Below, in pieces: positions 43,701-52,024 of a stretch of DNA of 64,000 nucleotides. Within the stretch, counting starts at the first letter, position 1; every line of letters starts with the position of its first letter. The DNA is from Acidimicrobiia bacterium. GTDB taxonomy: Bacteria > Actinomycetota > Acidimicrobiia > Spongiisociales > Spongiisociaceae. Made by a program: the position numbers and the translations under genes. The stretch covers positions 1-64,000 of the forward strand of contig VXMM01000056.1 of the NCBI GenBank assembly GCA_009841105.1, in the 5' to 3' direction. The notes beneath the pieces are model-generated. The model was not told the origin of the DNA, did not search any database, and saw only the letters and a program-made list of their open reading frames with translations.

Positions 43701-44579
43701 CTATCCCGAGCTGGAGGCTTCGATCGCCTCCCTGGCGAACACTACGCCCCGCTCGAATACTTCCTCGGCGTGTTCCTCCCGGGCGTGGTCCTCGAAAGCC
43801 GCGTACTTGGCGGTCCCGTCCTGCTCCATCTCCATCAGGAGGCCCCGGTAGTTGATGCCGTCGTCTCCGACTGCGATCGGCAGGAACGTCCCGGCATGGG
43901 CATCGGACAGCGTCTCGTACTGATCCGCCGGCCCGTAGATTTCCTCCGAGAACCTGGCCATGCCCTTGAGATGGGCGTACGCGATGTAATCGCGCAGGAT
44001 CCGGTACCCGTAGGGCCAGGGCTCGATGCCCGCCGCGTAGACGTTGCCGGCATCGAAGTTGACCCGGATGTGAGGTATGTCGAGAGCGTCGAGGAAGCGG
44101 GCTGTAAGTTCTGGTTCCCGAACGACGTCCGTGCGCCCAGGATCCTCGTTGCGGAGATCGAAGTGATTCTCCAGCAGCATGGTGATGCCCTTGCCGGCCG
44201 CGAGGTCATGGCAGGGTTCCATACGCCGCTTGTACCGCTCCACGATCTCGTCGAAGCCCCACGCGGGGTTGTGCCCGGGATAGGTGATGACGAACTCCGC
44301 TCCCGCATCGGCTGCGAGGTTGATCACATCACAGATCGCCCGCTGCGCCGCCGCCACGTCATCGGTAATCATCACCCGCCACTTGGCGGTGGCGTTGACG
44401 CACACGATGCGAACACCATATCCGTTAAGCGTCTCGGCGGCGTTATCGAAACCATCGTTCTGGGGGTAGTAAACGAGTTCGATGGCGCCGATCCCCAGAC
44501 GGCGGCATCGTTCCCCGAGCTGCTCGTAGGTGGGATGCCATCGATTCCAGGACGAGTCGGCGCATATCGCTAGTTCCAT
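43701..44579 (-). CDS. Xylose-isomerase-like TIM barrel (sugar phosphate isomerase/epimerase)
   Basis: A 292-residue AP-endonuclease-2/xylose-isomerase-fold protein. Metal ligands fit MLLENHFDLR (Glu), VNFDAGNVYAAG (Asp/Asn) and YAHLKGMARF (His), plus a C-terminal Glu in LLMEMEQDG. ATG preceded by GGAGAG. A long antisense-type open frame extends far upstream of this start, but those residues are low-complexity and not family-like. Likely an isomerase or epimerase of sugars or hydroxy acids. It sits 31 bp before a PTE-like gene on the same strand. Confidence 0.85.
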   Translation of the reverse strand: MELAICADSSWNRWHPTYEQLGERCRRLGIGAIELVYYPQNDGFDNAAETLNGYGVRIVCVNATAKWRVMITDDVAAAQRAICDVINLAADAGAEFVITYPGHNPAWGFDEIVERYKRRMEPCHDLAAGKGITMLLENHFDLRNEDPGRTDVVREPELTARFLDALDIPHIRVNFDAGNVYAAGIEPWPYGYRILRDYIAYAHLKGMARFSEEIYGPADQYETLSDAHAGTFLPIAVGDDGINYRGLLMEMEQDGTAKYAAFEDHAREEHAEEVFERGVVFAREAIEASSSG

Positions 44580-44622
44580 CGGTTGCTCTCTCCTCGGGGC
44601 GCGGACCACCCAGGTTAGATTC

Positions 44623-45983
44623 ATGGCCATGTTGATCACGGCCCGGATCGTCACGAGGATCGGTTTGCCCGCGGCCGCTTGCCTGCTAATCCTCGCGTGC
44701 GGCGGCGAGACCTCTCTCGATGCCACGACGGCCGCCACAACCCCGGCATCGACCACCACCAGCTCCTCCGCCACGACATCGGCCACCACAACTCCGGATC
44801 CCGTGGCCACCACCGATCTCGTGCCCGCCGCCGACGTCTCCACGGAGCCGAGCACCACCATCACGTCGCCACAGGTGCTGACGGTTGAGGTAGTGATCAC
44901 CGACATGGAGAACCCCGCGGCGTCGGGATCGATGCGGAGGGCGCTCTGCTGATCGCCGAGGCCGGATACGGGGAAGACGCCGATGCGCCGATCCTGAGGA
45001 CCGGCCGCCTCACCCGTTTCCTGGACCTCAACGGTGACGGCGACTTTCTCGATCCCGGGGAGGCCGAGCGGTGGCTGGACAACCTGTACAGCTTCAACTC
45101 GGTCAATAAGTACGAGACAGGGCGGGACGAAGTGAGCGGGGCTACGGACGTGCTGGTCTACGAGGACGGGCGCGTCTTGCTGTCCCTTGACGGTGGAATC
45201 GACCAGAGCGGGGGTACGTTCATCCTCTTCGAGTTGGACCGGCACGGAACCGTCCTGCGCGAGATCAGCCAGTACTCCAACATGACCGGGATCGGGTTCG
45301 CTCTCGATCAGCGCAGTGTCTATGCGACCCAGAGCACCCACAATTCGCTGATCGAGATCGGATTGGAGGACGGGGACGTCCGGGAGATCGTCACGTTCCA
45401 GGATCTCCACAGCGGGCAGCAGGCGGTCCCGGCCGGCCTGGGAGTGGACCCGACAACCGGCGACGTGCTGGTGGCGTTGTTCTCCGGTGTCGCCAAGGCC
45501 GAGGGCGAAGCATGCCGGTTCGTACCTGACGTGAAGTGCGACGGTCGCTACCTGCCGCTGGTCCCGACCGATGCCAAGATCGTAAGGGTCGATCCCGCGA
45601 CGGGGGCCGTCACCGACGAGGTGACGGGCCTGACCGCGGCGGTGGACGTGGCGGCCGACTCCGAAGGGAACGTCTTCGCGGTGGAGATGGCCGCCGACTA
45701 CGCCCAGCTGTTCCATCTCGGAGTCGACCTCTTCCTGGCCGACCTCCCCGCCCTGCACGGCGGATACATCAGGTTCAGCGGCCGGGTCACCATGTATCCG
45801 GCCGACGGAGGGGATCCCCGTATCCTGGCGGAGGGCCTCGACCAGCCGACCAACATCACAGTCGCCCCTGACGGCGCCCTCTACGTATCGACGGGGCAGG
45901 GCACGCCGGGCCGCCCCATTCCCGGTCCCCAAGGCACTACCGAGATCATCGGAGAGGTTCTCCGGATAACCGGATACAAGTAG
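44623..45983 (+). pseudogene. Secreted ScyD/ScyE-like beta-propeller lipoprotein with a frameshift
   Basis: Two plus-strand frames make one protein. Frame one encodes a lipoprotein signal (LILACGG), a Thr-rich linker and VVITDMENPA, then meets a stop at 44950-44952. Frame two, open from at least 44919, continues G-V-G-I-DAEGALLIAEAGYG with FLDLNGDGDFLDPGE (an EF-hand-like loop) and beta-propeller repeats to 45983. One missing base around 44917-44920 joins them naturally. Without a correction the protein is broken. Family members are secreted or cell-surface proteins of unknown enzymatic role. Sequencing error, recent mutation and recoding all fit. Confidence 0.72.
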
Positions 45984-46079
45984 AACCCCTTCCCTGTGGA
46001 CGACAACCGGCGGGAGCACTATGTTACGAGGGCGCAGTGGGCCGCGCTGCGGCCTCAAAGGCACCCGAGAGGAGGCGCT

Positions 46080-47954
46080 ATGAGAGCTAGTCGGATAAGG
46101 CGATTGCTGGGGCTGCTGCTCGTTGTCGTGCTGGTGACCGCGGCATGCGGCGCCGAGGACGACACGGCCGCGGAGGAAGCGGCCGCCGCGCAGGCACAGG
46201 CGCAGGCACAGGCAGAGGCGGATGCTGCCGCGGCGCAGGCAGAGGCAGCCGCAGCCCAGCAGGAGGCCGACGCGGCCGCAGCGGCGTTGGCCCAAGCCCA
46301 GTCCGACCTGGAGGCCGCGGAGGCAGCCGCGGCCGAGGCCATGGAAGGCGACGAAGCGGCCCAGGCCGAACTCGCCGCAGCGCTGGCCGAAGCAGAGGCA
46401 GCTCTCGACGAAGCCGAGATGGCCGCAGAGGAAGCCATGAAAGCCGCTGAGGCCGCTGAGGCCGAGGCAGCCGCGGCGACCACCACGACGGCGCCGGCCA
46501 TGCAAGAACCGGAACTGATCGAGGTCGTGGTCTCCGAGGACAGCGATATCTACAACTTCGATCCGAAGAACTCGGCGGGTGGTGAGTTCGACGCACCTGT
46601 GTTCACCACGATCTACGAAACGTTGGCCTGGACGAGCCCCTCGGGCGACGTCCTGCCCCGTCTGGCGACGGACTGGACCATCTCCGAGGACAAGATGACC
46701 TACACGTTCAATCTGCGGGAGGGAGTCAAGTTCCATAACGGGGCCGACTTCACCGCCCACGATGTCGTGTACAGCGTCAACCGGGCGGTCAGCCAGGGGA
46801 TCCCGATGGTGCAGCAGCGGGCCCAGAACCTGGAGAGCGTGACCGCGGTCGATGACTACACGGTCGTCTACCAGCTGAAGCAGCCATCCACGGCGTTCCT
46901 CCTCAACATCGCGGACACCACCGGCCTGGGTTTCTCATCGATCCTCACGTCCACGGCGCCCGCTCATGGCACAACTCCGGTGGGGACCGGTCCGTTCACG
47001 TTCGTGTCCTACGTCCCGGGATCGGAACTGGTACTCGACGTCAACCGCGACTACTGGGACCCGTCAGTATTGCCCTCGTATGACCGCATCCGGGTGAGGA
47101 TCATCAAGGAGGATGCCTCGATGGTTGCCGCGCTCAATTCCAAGGAAGTTGCGCTGATCCATCCCACCGCCACCGCCACGGCGCGAGGCCTGAGGGACAA
47201 TCCGGACTTCACGATCATCGACACGGCGTCCCGCACCTTCTGGATCCATGCCAGCCGGGTGGGAGCGACCCGTGACGAGGCCGTGGTCAAGGCGCTGTGG
47301 CTATCCATGGATCGCCAAGCCCTGGCCGACATCGCCTTCCTGGGCGAGGCCTTCCCGTGGTCGACGTCCCATCCATCGGTCGCGTACGGCCTGGGACCTG
47401 ACGACCTGCCCAACTACCAGCGGGATGTCGAGGAGGCCAAGCGGATCCTGGCGGAGGCCGGTTACTCCGACGGAGTCGAGCTCGTATTCACGTATCCGAC
47501 CCGTGTCCCTTACGAGGACGTGTTCTTCGAGGTCCTGCAGGCATCCTGGGCGGAAGCGGGGATAACCGTGAACCTCAATCCGGTGGAGCAGGCGGTGTGG
47601 ATTCCGAAGCTGATCAACGCGGACTACGACCTGTCCGCCACCGACCAGGGTTGGTATTCCAACCCCTACAGGTACGTCCTACCGAGGACCGGCTGGCAGG
47701 CACCGCCTGAGGAGATCCTTCCTGAGTTGATCCCCGAGCTGGATGCGCTGGCAGCTGCCTCGCAGGACGAGCGCCCGGAGATCTTCCAGAGGATCCAGAT
47801 ACTCGAGGCCGAGAACGTCTATCCGTACACCGGTACGGTCTACGCCAACGCCTCACACGTTTACCACAACGAACTGCTCTCCAACGCCGATATGGGTACG
47901 TATATCACCGGGGACAAGCGGGTTCTCTACCTCTCGCTGGTACCGGCCGGATAA
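46080..47954 (+). CDS. Peptide-type ABC transporter substrate-binding lipoprotein with Ala/Glu-rich coiled-coil spacer
   Basis: A 624-residue family 5 solute-binding lipoprotein. The signal peptide ends VTAACGAEDD. Residues about 28-145 are almost only Ala, Glu and Gln with a heptad-like pattern, then TTTTAPAM. The binding domain begins with ELIEVVVSEDSDIYNFDPKNS, with PRLATDWTISED and YTFNLREGVKFHNGADFTAHDVVYS. GAGAGGAGG precedes the ATG. The spacer is long and helical, unlike the Thr linker of the other importer's binding protein. First gene of the second importer operon. Confidence 0.9.
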   Translation: MRASRIRRLLGLLLVVVLVTAACGAEDDTAAEEAAAAQAQAQAQAEADAAAAQAEAAAAQQEADAAAAALAQAQSDLEAAEAAAAEAMEGDEAAQAELAAALAEAEAALDEAEMAAEEAMKAAEAAEAEAAAATTTTAPAMQEPELIEVVVSEDSDIYNFDPKNSAGGEFDAPVFTTIYETLAWTSPSGDVLPRLATDWTISEDKMTYTFNLREGVKFHNGADFTAHDVVYSVNRAVSQGIPMVQQRAQNLESVTAVDDYTVVYQLKQPSTAFLLNIADTTGLGFSSILTSTAPAHGTTPVGTGPFTFVSYVPGSELVLDVNRDYWDPSVLPSYDRIRVRIIKEDASMVAALNSKEVALIHPTATATARGLRDNPDFTIIDTASRTFWIHASRVGATRDEAVVKALWLSMDRQALADIAFLGEAFPWSTSHPSVAYGLGPDDLPNYQRDVEEAKRILAEAGYSDGVELVFTYPTRVPYEDVFFEVLQASWAEAGITVNLNPVEQAVWIPKLINADYDLSATDQGWYSNPYRYVLPRTGWQAPPEEILPELIPELDALAAASQDERPEIFQRIQILEAENVYPYTGTVYANASHVYHNELLSNADMGTYITGDKRVLYLSLVPAG

Positions 47955-47965
47955 CGGAACAAGCA

Positions 47966-47998
47966 ATGGTCGGGTGGGACACGAGTTCACCCGACCAT
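47966..47998 (+). terminator. Stem-loop between binding protein and ATPase genes
   Basis: ATGGTCGGGTG (47966-47976) and CACCCGACCAT (47988-47998) are perfectly complementary across an 11-nt loop. It lies 12 bp after the binding-protein stop and 30 bp before the ATPase start, matching the position of the loop in the first importer operon. Confidence 0.65.
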
Positions 47999-48027
47999 CA
48001 CCCCCGCTCTCGTTGTAGTTCTCGGAA

Positions 48028-49065
48028 ATGTCAGACGTAGAGCACGACCGGACAATCCTGTCCGTCCGGAACCTGGTCACCGTTTACCCGACCCGTCTCG
48101 GGGTGGTTCCTGCCGTCGACCACATAGGGTTCGAGCTACGAGCCGGTGAGATACTGGGCATCGTCGGCGACTCGGGTAGCGGGAAGACCACCCTGGCCCG
48201 TTCTCTACTGGGTCTGGTGGCGGCGCCTGGCAGGATCGTGAGCGGGGAGATACTGCTGCACGGCCGGGACCTGCTGGAGTTCTCCGGCGAAGAGATGAGA
48301 CAGGTGCGCGGCACCGAGATCGCGATGATCTTCCAGAATCCGATCCGCTCGTTCCATCCCGGGTTCACGATCGGACGGCAACTGACCGAGGCGGTGACCA
48401 GGCACGAGCGGGTCTCCCGCCGCGATGCGCGTGAGAGGGCCATCGAGGCTCTGACCTGGGTGGGAATGCCGGAGCCGGCAATACGGATGAAAGACCATCC
48501 CCACCAGTTCTCCGGGGGAATGCTGCAGCGGGTCATGATCGCGATGAGCCTGCTCAACGAGCCCGCCGTCCTGGTCGCCGACGAGCCGACGACTGCCCTC
48601 GACGTGACCATCCAGGCCCAGATCCTGGAACTCATCCAGAGGTTGGCGGTCGACCGGGGGCTGGGGGTGATCCTGGTCACGCACAACCTGGGGATGGTGG
48701 CCAGCATCTGCGATCGCGTGATAGTCATGTACGCCGGCCAGATCGTAGAGGAGGCATCGGTGGACCAGGTGTTCGCCAATCCCTCGCATCCTTACACCGT
48801 AGGCTTGCTCGACTCGCAACCGGATCGGGCAACAGGCACAAGACTGGAGGCAATGGCGGGCGGGTCGCCGCGGATGACCGACCTGCCTCCGGGGTGCAGG
48901 TTCGAGCCGCGTTGCGCGTATGCCGAGACGGAGTGCTCGCAGCCGCCGACCCTGTGGCCGCTGTCCGATGGACAGACCGTCAGGTGCTGGGTCAGCAGGC
49001 GCCACGGCGGGTTACCGGACCTTCCGGATCGTGAAGCGAGCCGCGCCGGACGCGGACTCGGGTAA
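48028..49065 (+). CDS. Peptide-type ABC transporter ATPase (DppD-like)
   Basis: A 345-residue ABC ATPase. Walker A GDSGSGKTTLA, Q-loop FQNPIRSFHPG, signature HQFSGGMLQRVMIAMS, Walker [12 protein letters not shown]. The C-terminal oligopeptide extension contains PPGCRFEPRCAYAETEC with the usual Cys pattern. Here the ATPase genes precede the permease genes, unlike the first importer operon. Separated from the next ATPase gene by 7 bp. Confidence 0.93.
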   Translation: MSDVEHDRTILSVRNLVTVYPTRLGVVPAVDHIGFELRAGEILGIVGDSGSGKTTLARSLLGLVAAPGRIVSGEILLHGRDLLEFSGEEMRQVRGTEIAMIFQNPIRSFHPGFTIGRQLTEAVTRHERVSRRDARERAIEALTWVGMPEPAIRMKDHPHQFSGGMLQRVMIAMSLLNEPAVLVADEPTTALDVTIQAQILELIQRLAVDRGLGVILVTHNLGMVASICDRVIVMYAGQIVEEASVDQVFANPSHPYTVGLLDSQPDRATGTRLEAMAGGSPRMTDLPPGCRFEPRCAYAETECSQPPTLWPLSDGQTVRCWVSRRHGGLPDLPDREASRAGRGLG

Positions 49066-49072
49066 GCAGGCA

Positions 49073-50086
49073 ATGGCCCTACTCCGACTCGACGGCGTCT
49101 CGGTCCACTTCCGGCTTCGCGGGAGGGGGCGCGGCGGCGGTGTCGTGCGAGCAGTCGACAATGTGGACCTGACCATCGACGAGGGTGAGGTCCTAGGCAT
49201 CGTCGGCGAGTCGGGCTGTGGCAAGACCACCCTGGGCAGGGTCATCGTCGGGCTGCAGAGTCCCACCGCCGGGAACGTGGTCGTGCGGGGCGAGAAGCGG
49301 CCGCTCCGGCAGCGGCCCGGCGCCAATGCCCGCCGCGACGGGTTCCAGATGGTGTACCAGGACGCTGCGGGATCGCTCAACCCATGGAAGAGAATCGGCT
49401 GGAGCATCGCCGAACCCCTCCGCAACGAGGGCATGAGGAAGCCCGCAATGCGCGAGCGGGTTCTCGAACTGCTGGACCAGGTCGGTCTTCCCGACTCGCT
49501 GATCGACCAGTATCCGGGCGAACTCTCGGGCGGGCAGCAGCAGAGGGCGGCCATCGCCCGGGCCCTGGCCGGCCGGCCGCGGCTGATCGTACTCGACGAG
49601 GCGGTCAGCTCGCTTGACATGTCCACCCAGGCACAGGTCCTCAACCTGCTCAAGGACCTTGCGGAACGTCACCCGGTGAACTACGTGTTCATCTCCCACG
49701 ACATCGCCGCGGTCGACTTCATGAGCGACCGGGTTGCGGTCATGTACCTGGGCAAGATCGTCGAGCTCGAGGACGCTCACGACCGCAAGAGCCCACTCGT
49801 CCATCCCTATTCGATCACCCTGAGATCGGCGGTGCCCGTGCCCGATCCGGTGGTAGAGCGCCGCCGTAACCGCATCGTCCTGACCGGGCCGGTCGCCAGC
49901 GCCACCGACCTTCCGTCCGGGTGCCGGTTCCACACGCGATGCCCGATCGCCCAACCGCTGTGTGCCGACGCCGAGCCGGAGTTGGCCAGCACATCTGAGA
50001 CCAGCCGGGTCGCCTGCCACTTCGCCGGGGAGTTCGACGACCGTTACGCCGCGGCCCGCGCCGGGACCACGGGCGGTTCGGGATGA
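49073..50086 (+). CDS. Peptide-type ABC transporter ATPase (DppF-like)
   Basis: A 337-residue partner ATPase. Walker [14 protein letters not shown]-loop YQDAAGSLNPW, signature GELSGGQQQRAAIARA, Walker B LIVLDEAVSSLD (Asp-Glu-Ala in place of the usual DEP). C-terminal [16 protein letters not shown] as in DppF. The ATG at 49073 gives a family-like N-terminus; an in-frame GTG at 49031 is possible. Overlaps the following permease by ATGA. Confidence 0.92.
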   Translation: MALLRLDGVSVHFRLRGRGRGGGVVRAVDNVDLTIDEGEVLGIVGESGCGKTTLGRVIVGLQSPTAGNVVVRGEKRPLRQRPGANARRDGFQMVYQDAAGSLNPWKRIGWSIAEPLRNEGMRKPAMRERVLELLDQVGLPDSLIDQYPGELSGGQQQRAAIARALAGRPRLIVLDEAVSSLDMSTQAQVLNLLKDLAERHPVNYVFISHDIAAVDFMSDRVAVMYLGKIVELEDAHDRKSPLVHPYSITLRSAVPVPDPVVERRRNRIVLTGPVASATDLPSGCRFHTRCPIAQPLCADAEPELASTSETSRVACHFAGEFDDRYAAARAGTTGGSG

Positions 50087-51033
50087 TCCTCTTCGCCGCC
50101 CGGAGGCTCGCCGAGGCGGTTGCCGTCCTGTTCGTGCTGACTTTCCTGATCTACGTGATCGGCACGATCGTGCCCGGTGACATCGCCCAGCAGATGGCGG
50201 GCATCGAGGGAGCCACCCCCGAACGGATGGCCGAGATGCGAGCCCGTCTCGGTCTGGACCGCCCACTGATGGTGAGGTACGGGGAGTGGCTGGGCAACGC
50301 AGTCCGGGGTGACTTCGGCCATTCGTTGTTCACCGAACGCGACATCGCCGCCGATGTCCGGCAGCAGTTTCCGGTCTCGCTGGAGGTGGCCTTCGCCAGC
50401 GTCCTTCTCGCCGTGGTCATCGGCATCCCGCTCGGCGTGTACGCGGCCGTGCACACCGGCACCATCGTGGACCGGATCCTGCGCGGCATCTCCCTGGTGT
50501 TCTTCTCCGTACCGACCTTCGTTTCAGGGGTGCTGTTCGTTTGGCTTGGATCGATCATCCTCAAGTCCTACTACACGTCGTTCTACGTGCCGTTCACGGA
50601 GGACCCGATCGCCAACCTGCGCTCGATCATGCTGCCGTGCCTAGCCATCGCGCTCCCGACGTCGGCCTCGATCATCCAGATGACCCGCACCACGATGATC
50701 GCCAGCCTCCAGGAGCCATTCATCGACACGGCCCGGGTCAAAGGCGCCAGAGAGAGCAGGGTCCGCTACATCCACGCCCTCCGTGCCTCTCTCGGACCCG
50801 TGGTCACGTTGATCGGTCTGCTGTTCGGCGCGCTCGTCGGCGGATTGATCATCGTCGAGCAGATCTTCAACCTGCCCGGACTAGGCCGGGGTGTGTTGCT
50901 CGCCATCGCGGAACGAGACTTCCCTTACGTGATCACGGCCACACTGGTCATCGCCAGCGTGTACATAGTCGTCAACTTCATCGTGGACCTGCTCTATCCC
51001 ATCCTGGACCCGAGACAGCGGGAACAGACATGA
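50083..51033 (+). CDS. Peptide-type ABC transporter permease (DppB-like)
   Basis: A 316-residue permease with six predicted helices. It starts MILFAARRLAEAVAVLFVLTFLIYV, typical for DppB. The EAA loop reads LQEPFIDTARVKGARESRVRYIHALRAS, followed by GALVGGLIIVEQIFNLPGLG. ATGA overlaps on both sides. Confidence 0.93.
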   Translation: MILFAARRLAEAVAVLFVLTFLIYVIGTIVPGDIAQQMAGIEGATPERMAEMRARLGLDRPLMVRYGEWLGNAVRGDFGHSLFTERDIAADVRQQFPVSLEVAFASVLLAVVIGIPLGVYAAVHTGTIVDRILRGISLVFFSVPTFVSGVLFVWLGSIILKSYYTSFYVPFTEDPIANLRSIMLPCLAIALPTSASIIQMTRTTMIASLQEPFIDTARVKGARESRVRYIHALRASLGPVVTLIGLLFGALVGGLIIVEQIFNLPGLGRGVLLAIAERDFPYVITATLVIASVYIVVNFIVDLLYPILDPRQREQT

Positions 51034-51956
51034 ACGCACCCGCTGCCCGAGGCGCGCTCGACGGCAATGCGGCCGAGAACCGGGAAACGCCGAGGATCCG
51101 CGACGCCCGGCTCTGGCACCAACTCCGGGCTGTGGCCAAGCACCCCTCCGGAAGGTTCGGTCTCCTGCTGATCGCTCCCGTGCTTATCCTCGCCATCGCC
51201 GGACCCCTGGTGATCGACTGGGATCCCATCAAGATCAACCCCTCCGACACCCTCCAAGGGCCATCGGCCCGGCACTGGTTCGGGACGGATCAACTCGGAC
51301 GGGATCTCGCCGCCCGGGTGGTGAGCGCCATACCGGTGGTGATCTGGGTACCGCTCGGAGCGGTCCTCCTGGCGGTAACCGGGGGGAGCGCCATCGGGAT
51401 CCTGGCCGGATACCGGCGGGGATGGCTGGAAAGGGTCCTGATGGCGGGAACCGACGTGCTGCTCGCCATGCCTGGCCTGCTCACGGCCATTCTCATCGTC
51501 GGGGTGTTCGGGGGCGGATCGCGCAACATGATCCTGGCCATCGGTGTCATATACCTTCCCCGCTTCACGCGTATCGCCCGCGGATCGACGCTGGAGGTCC
51601 GGGGCCTCCCCTACGTCGACGCGGCCCGATTGTCGGGAACCAAGCCTCTGGCCCTCGTGATGCGGCACATACTGCCCGGCATCAGCTCGCCCCTCTTCGT
51701 CATGTGCGTACTCAGCCTGTCCACGGGCCTGCTGGTCCAGACTGCTTTGAGCTTCCTCGGGTTCGGCTTCGAGCCTCCCACCGCCGACCTGGGAAGGATG
51801 CTGGCCAACTCGGTCGACTTCCTGACGCTGGCCCCGTGGATGGCCATCTCCCCCGCTCTGGTGATCACCCTGCTGATCCTGGCCTTCAACAACCTGGGCG
51901 ACGCAGTCCGCGACGTGATGGACCCCGAGGTAGCCCGCGCCGCCGGAACCGTCTGA
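51030..51956 (+). CDS. Peptide-type ABC transporter permease (DppC-like)
   Basis: A 308-residue permease. The N-terminal soluble segment (about 1-45) precedes the first helix; HWFGTDQLGRDLAARVVSA is the family motif. The EAA-like loop reads LEVRGLPYVDAARLSGTKPLAL. It ends NNLGDAVRDVMDPE, a typical DppC C-terminus. Last gene of the importer operon. No hairpin was seen after it; an AT-rich promoter region follows. Confidence 0.93.
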   Translation: MNAPAARGALDGNAAENRETPRIRDARLWHQLRAVAKHPSGRFGLLLIAPVLILAIAGPLVIDWDPIKINPSDTLQGPSARHWFGTDQLGRDLAARVVSAIPVVIWVPLGAVLLAVTGGSAIGILAGYRRGWLERVLMAGTDVLLAMPGLLTAILIVGVFGGGSRNMILAIGVIYLPRFTRIARGSTLEVRGLPYVDAARLSGTKPLALVMRHILPGISSPLFVMCVLSLSTGLLVQTALSFLGFGFEPPTADLGRMLANSVDFLTLAPWMAISPALVITLLILAFNNLGDAVRDVMDPEVARAAGTV

Positions 51957-52024
51957 CCCTGGCCCTCCGGTACCGATATTTGTAACAGTTATCAATATAT
52001 AGGATTGAACACAAAGGTTAGCAA
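51957..52024 (+). promoter_or_regulatory. AT-rich promoter region of the ThDP enzyme gene
   Basis: A 68-bp gap that is far more AT-rich than its surroundings, with a run CAATATATAGGAT that fits a -10 region and an AAAGG ribosome-binding site about 9 bp before the ATG. It marks the start of a new transcription unit after the importer operon. Confidence 0.4.

Noticed and set aside
44580-46760. Long minus-strand open frame running upstream of the TIM-barrel gene
   Set aside because: Low-complexity translation antisense to the lipoprotein genes; the family-like protein begins at 44579 with a good ribosome-binding site.
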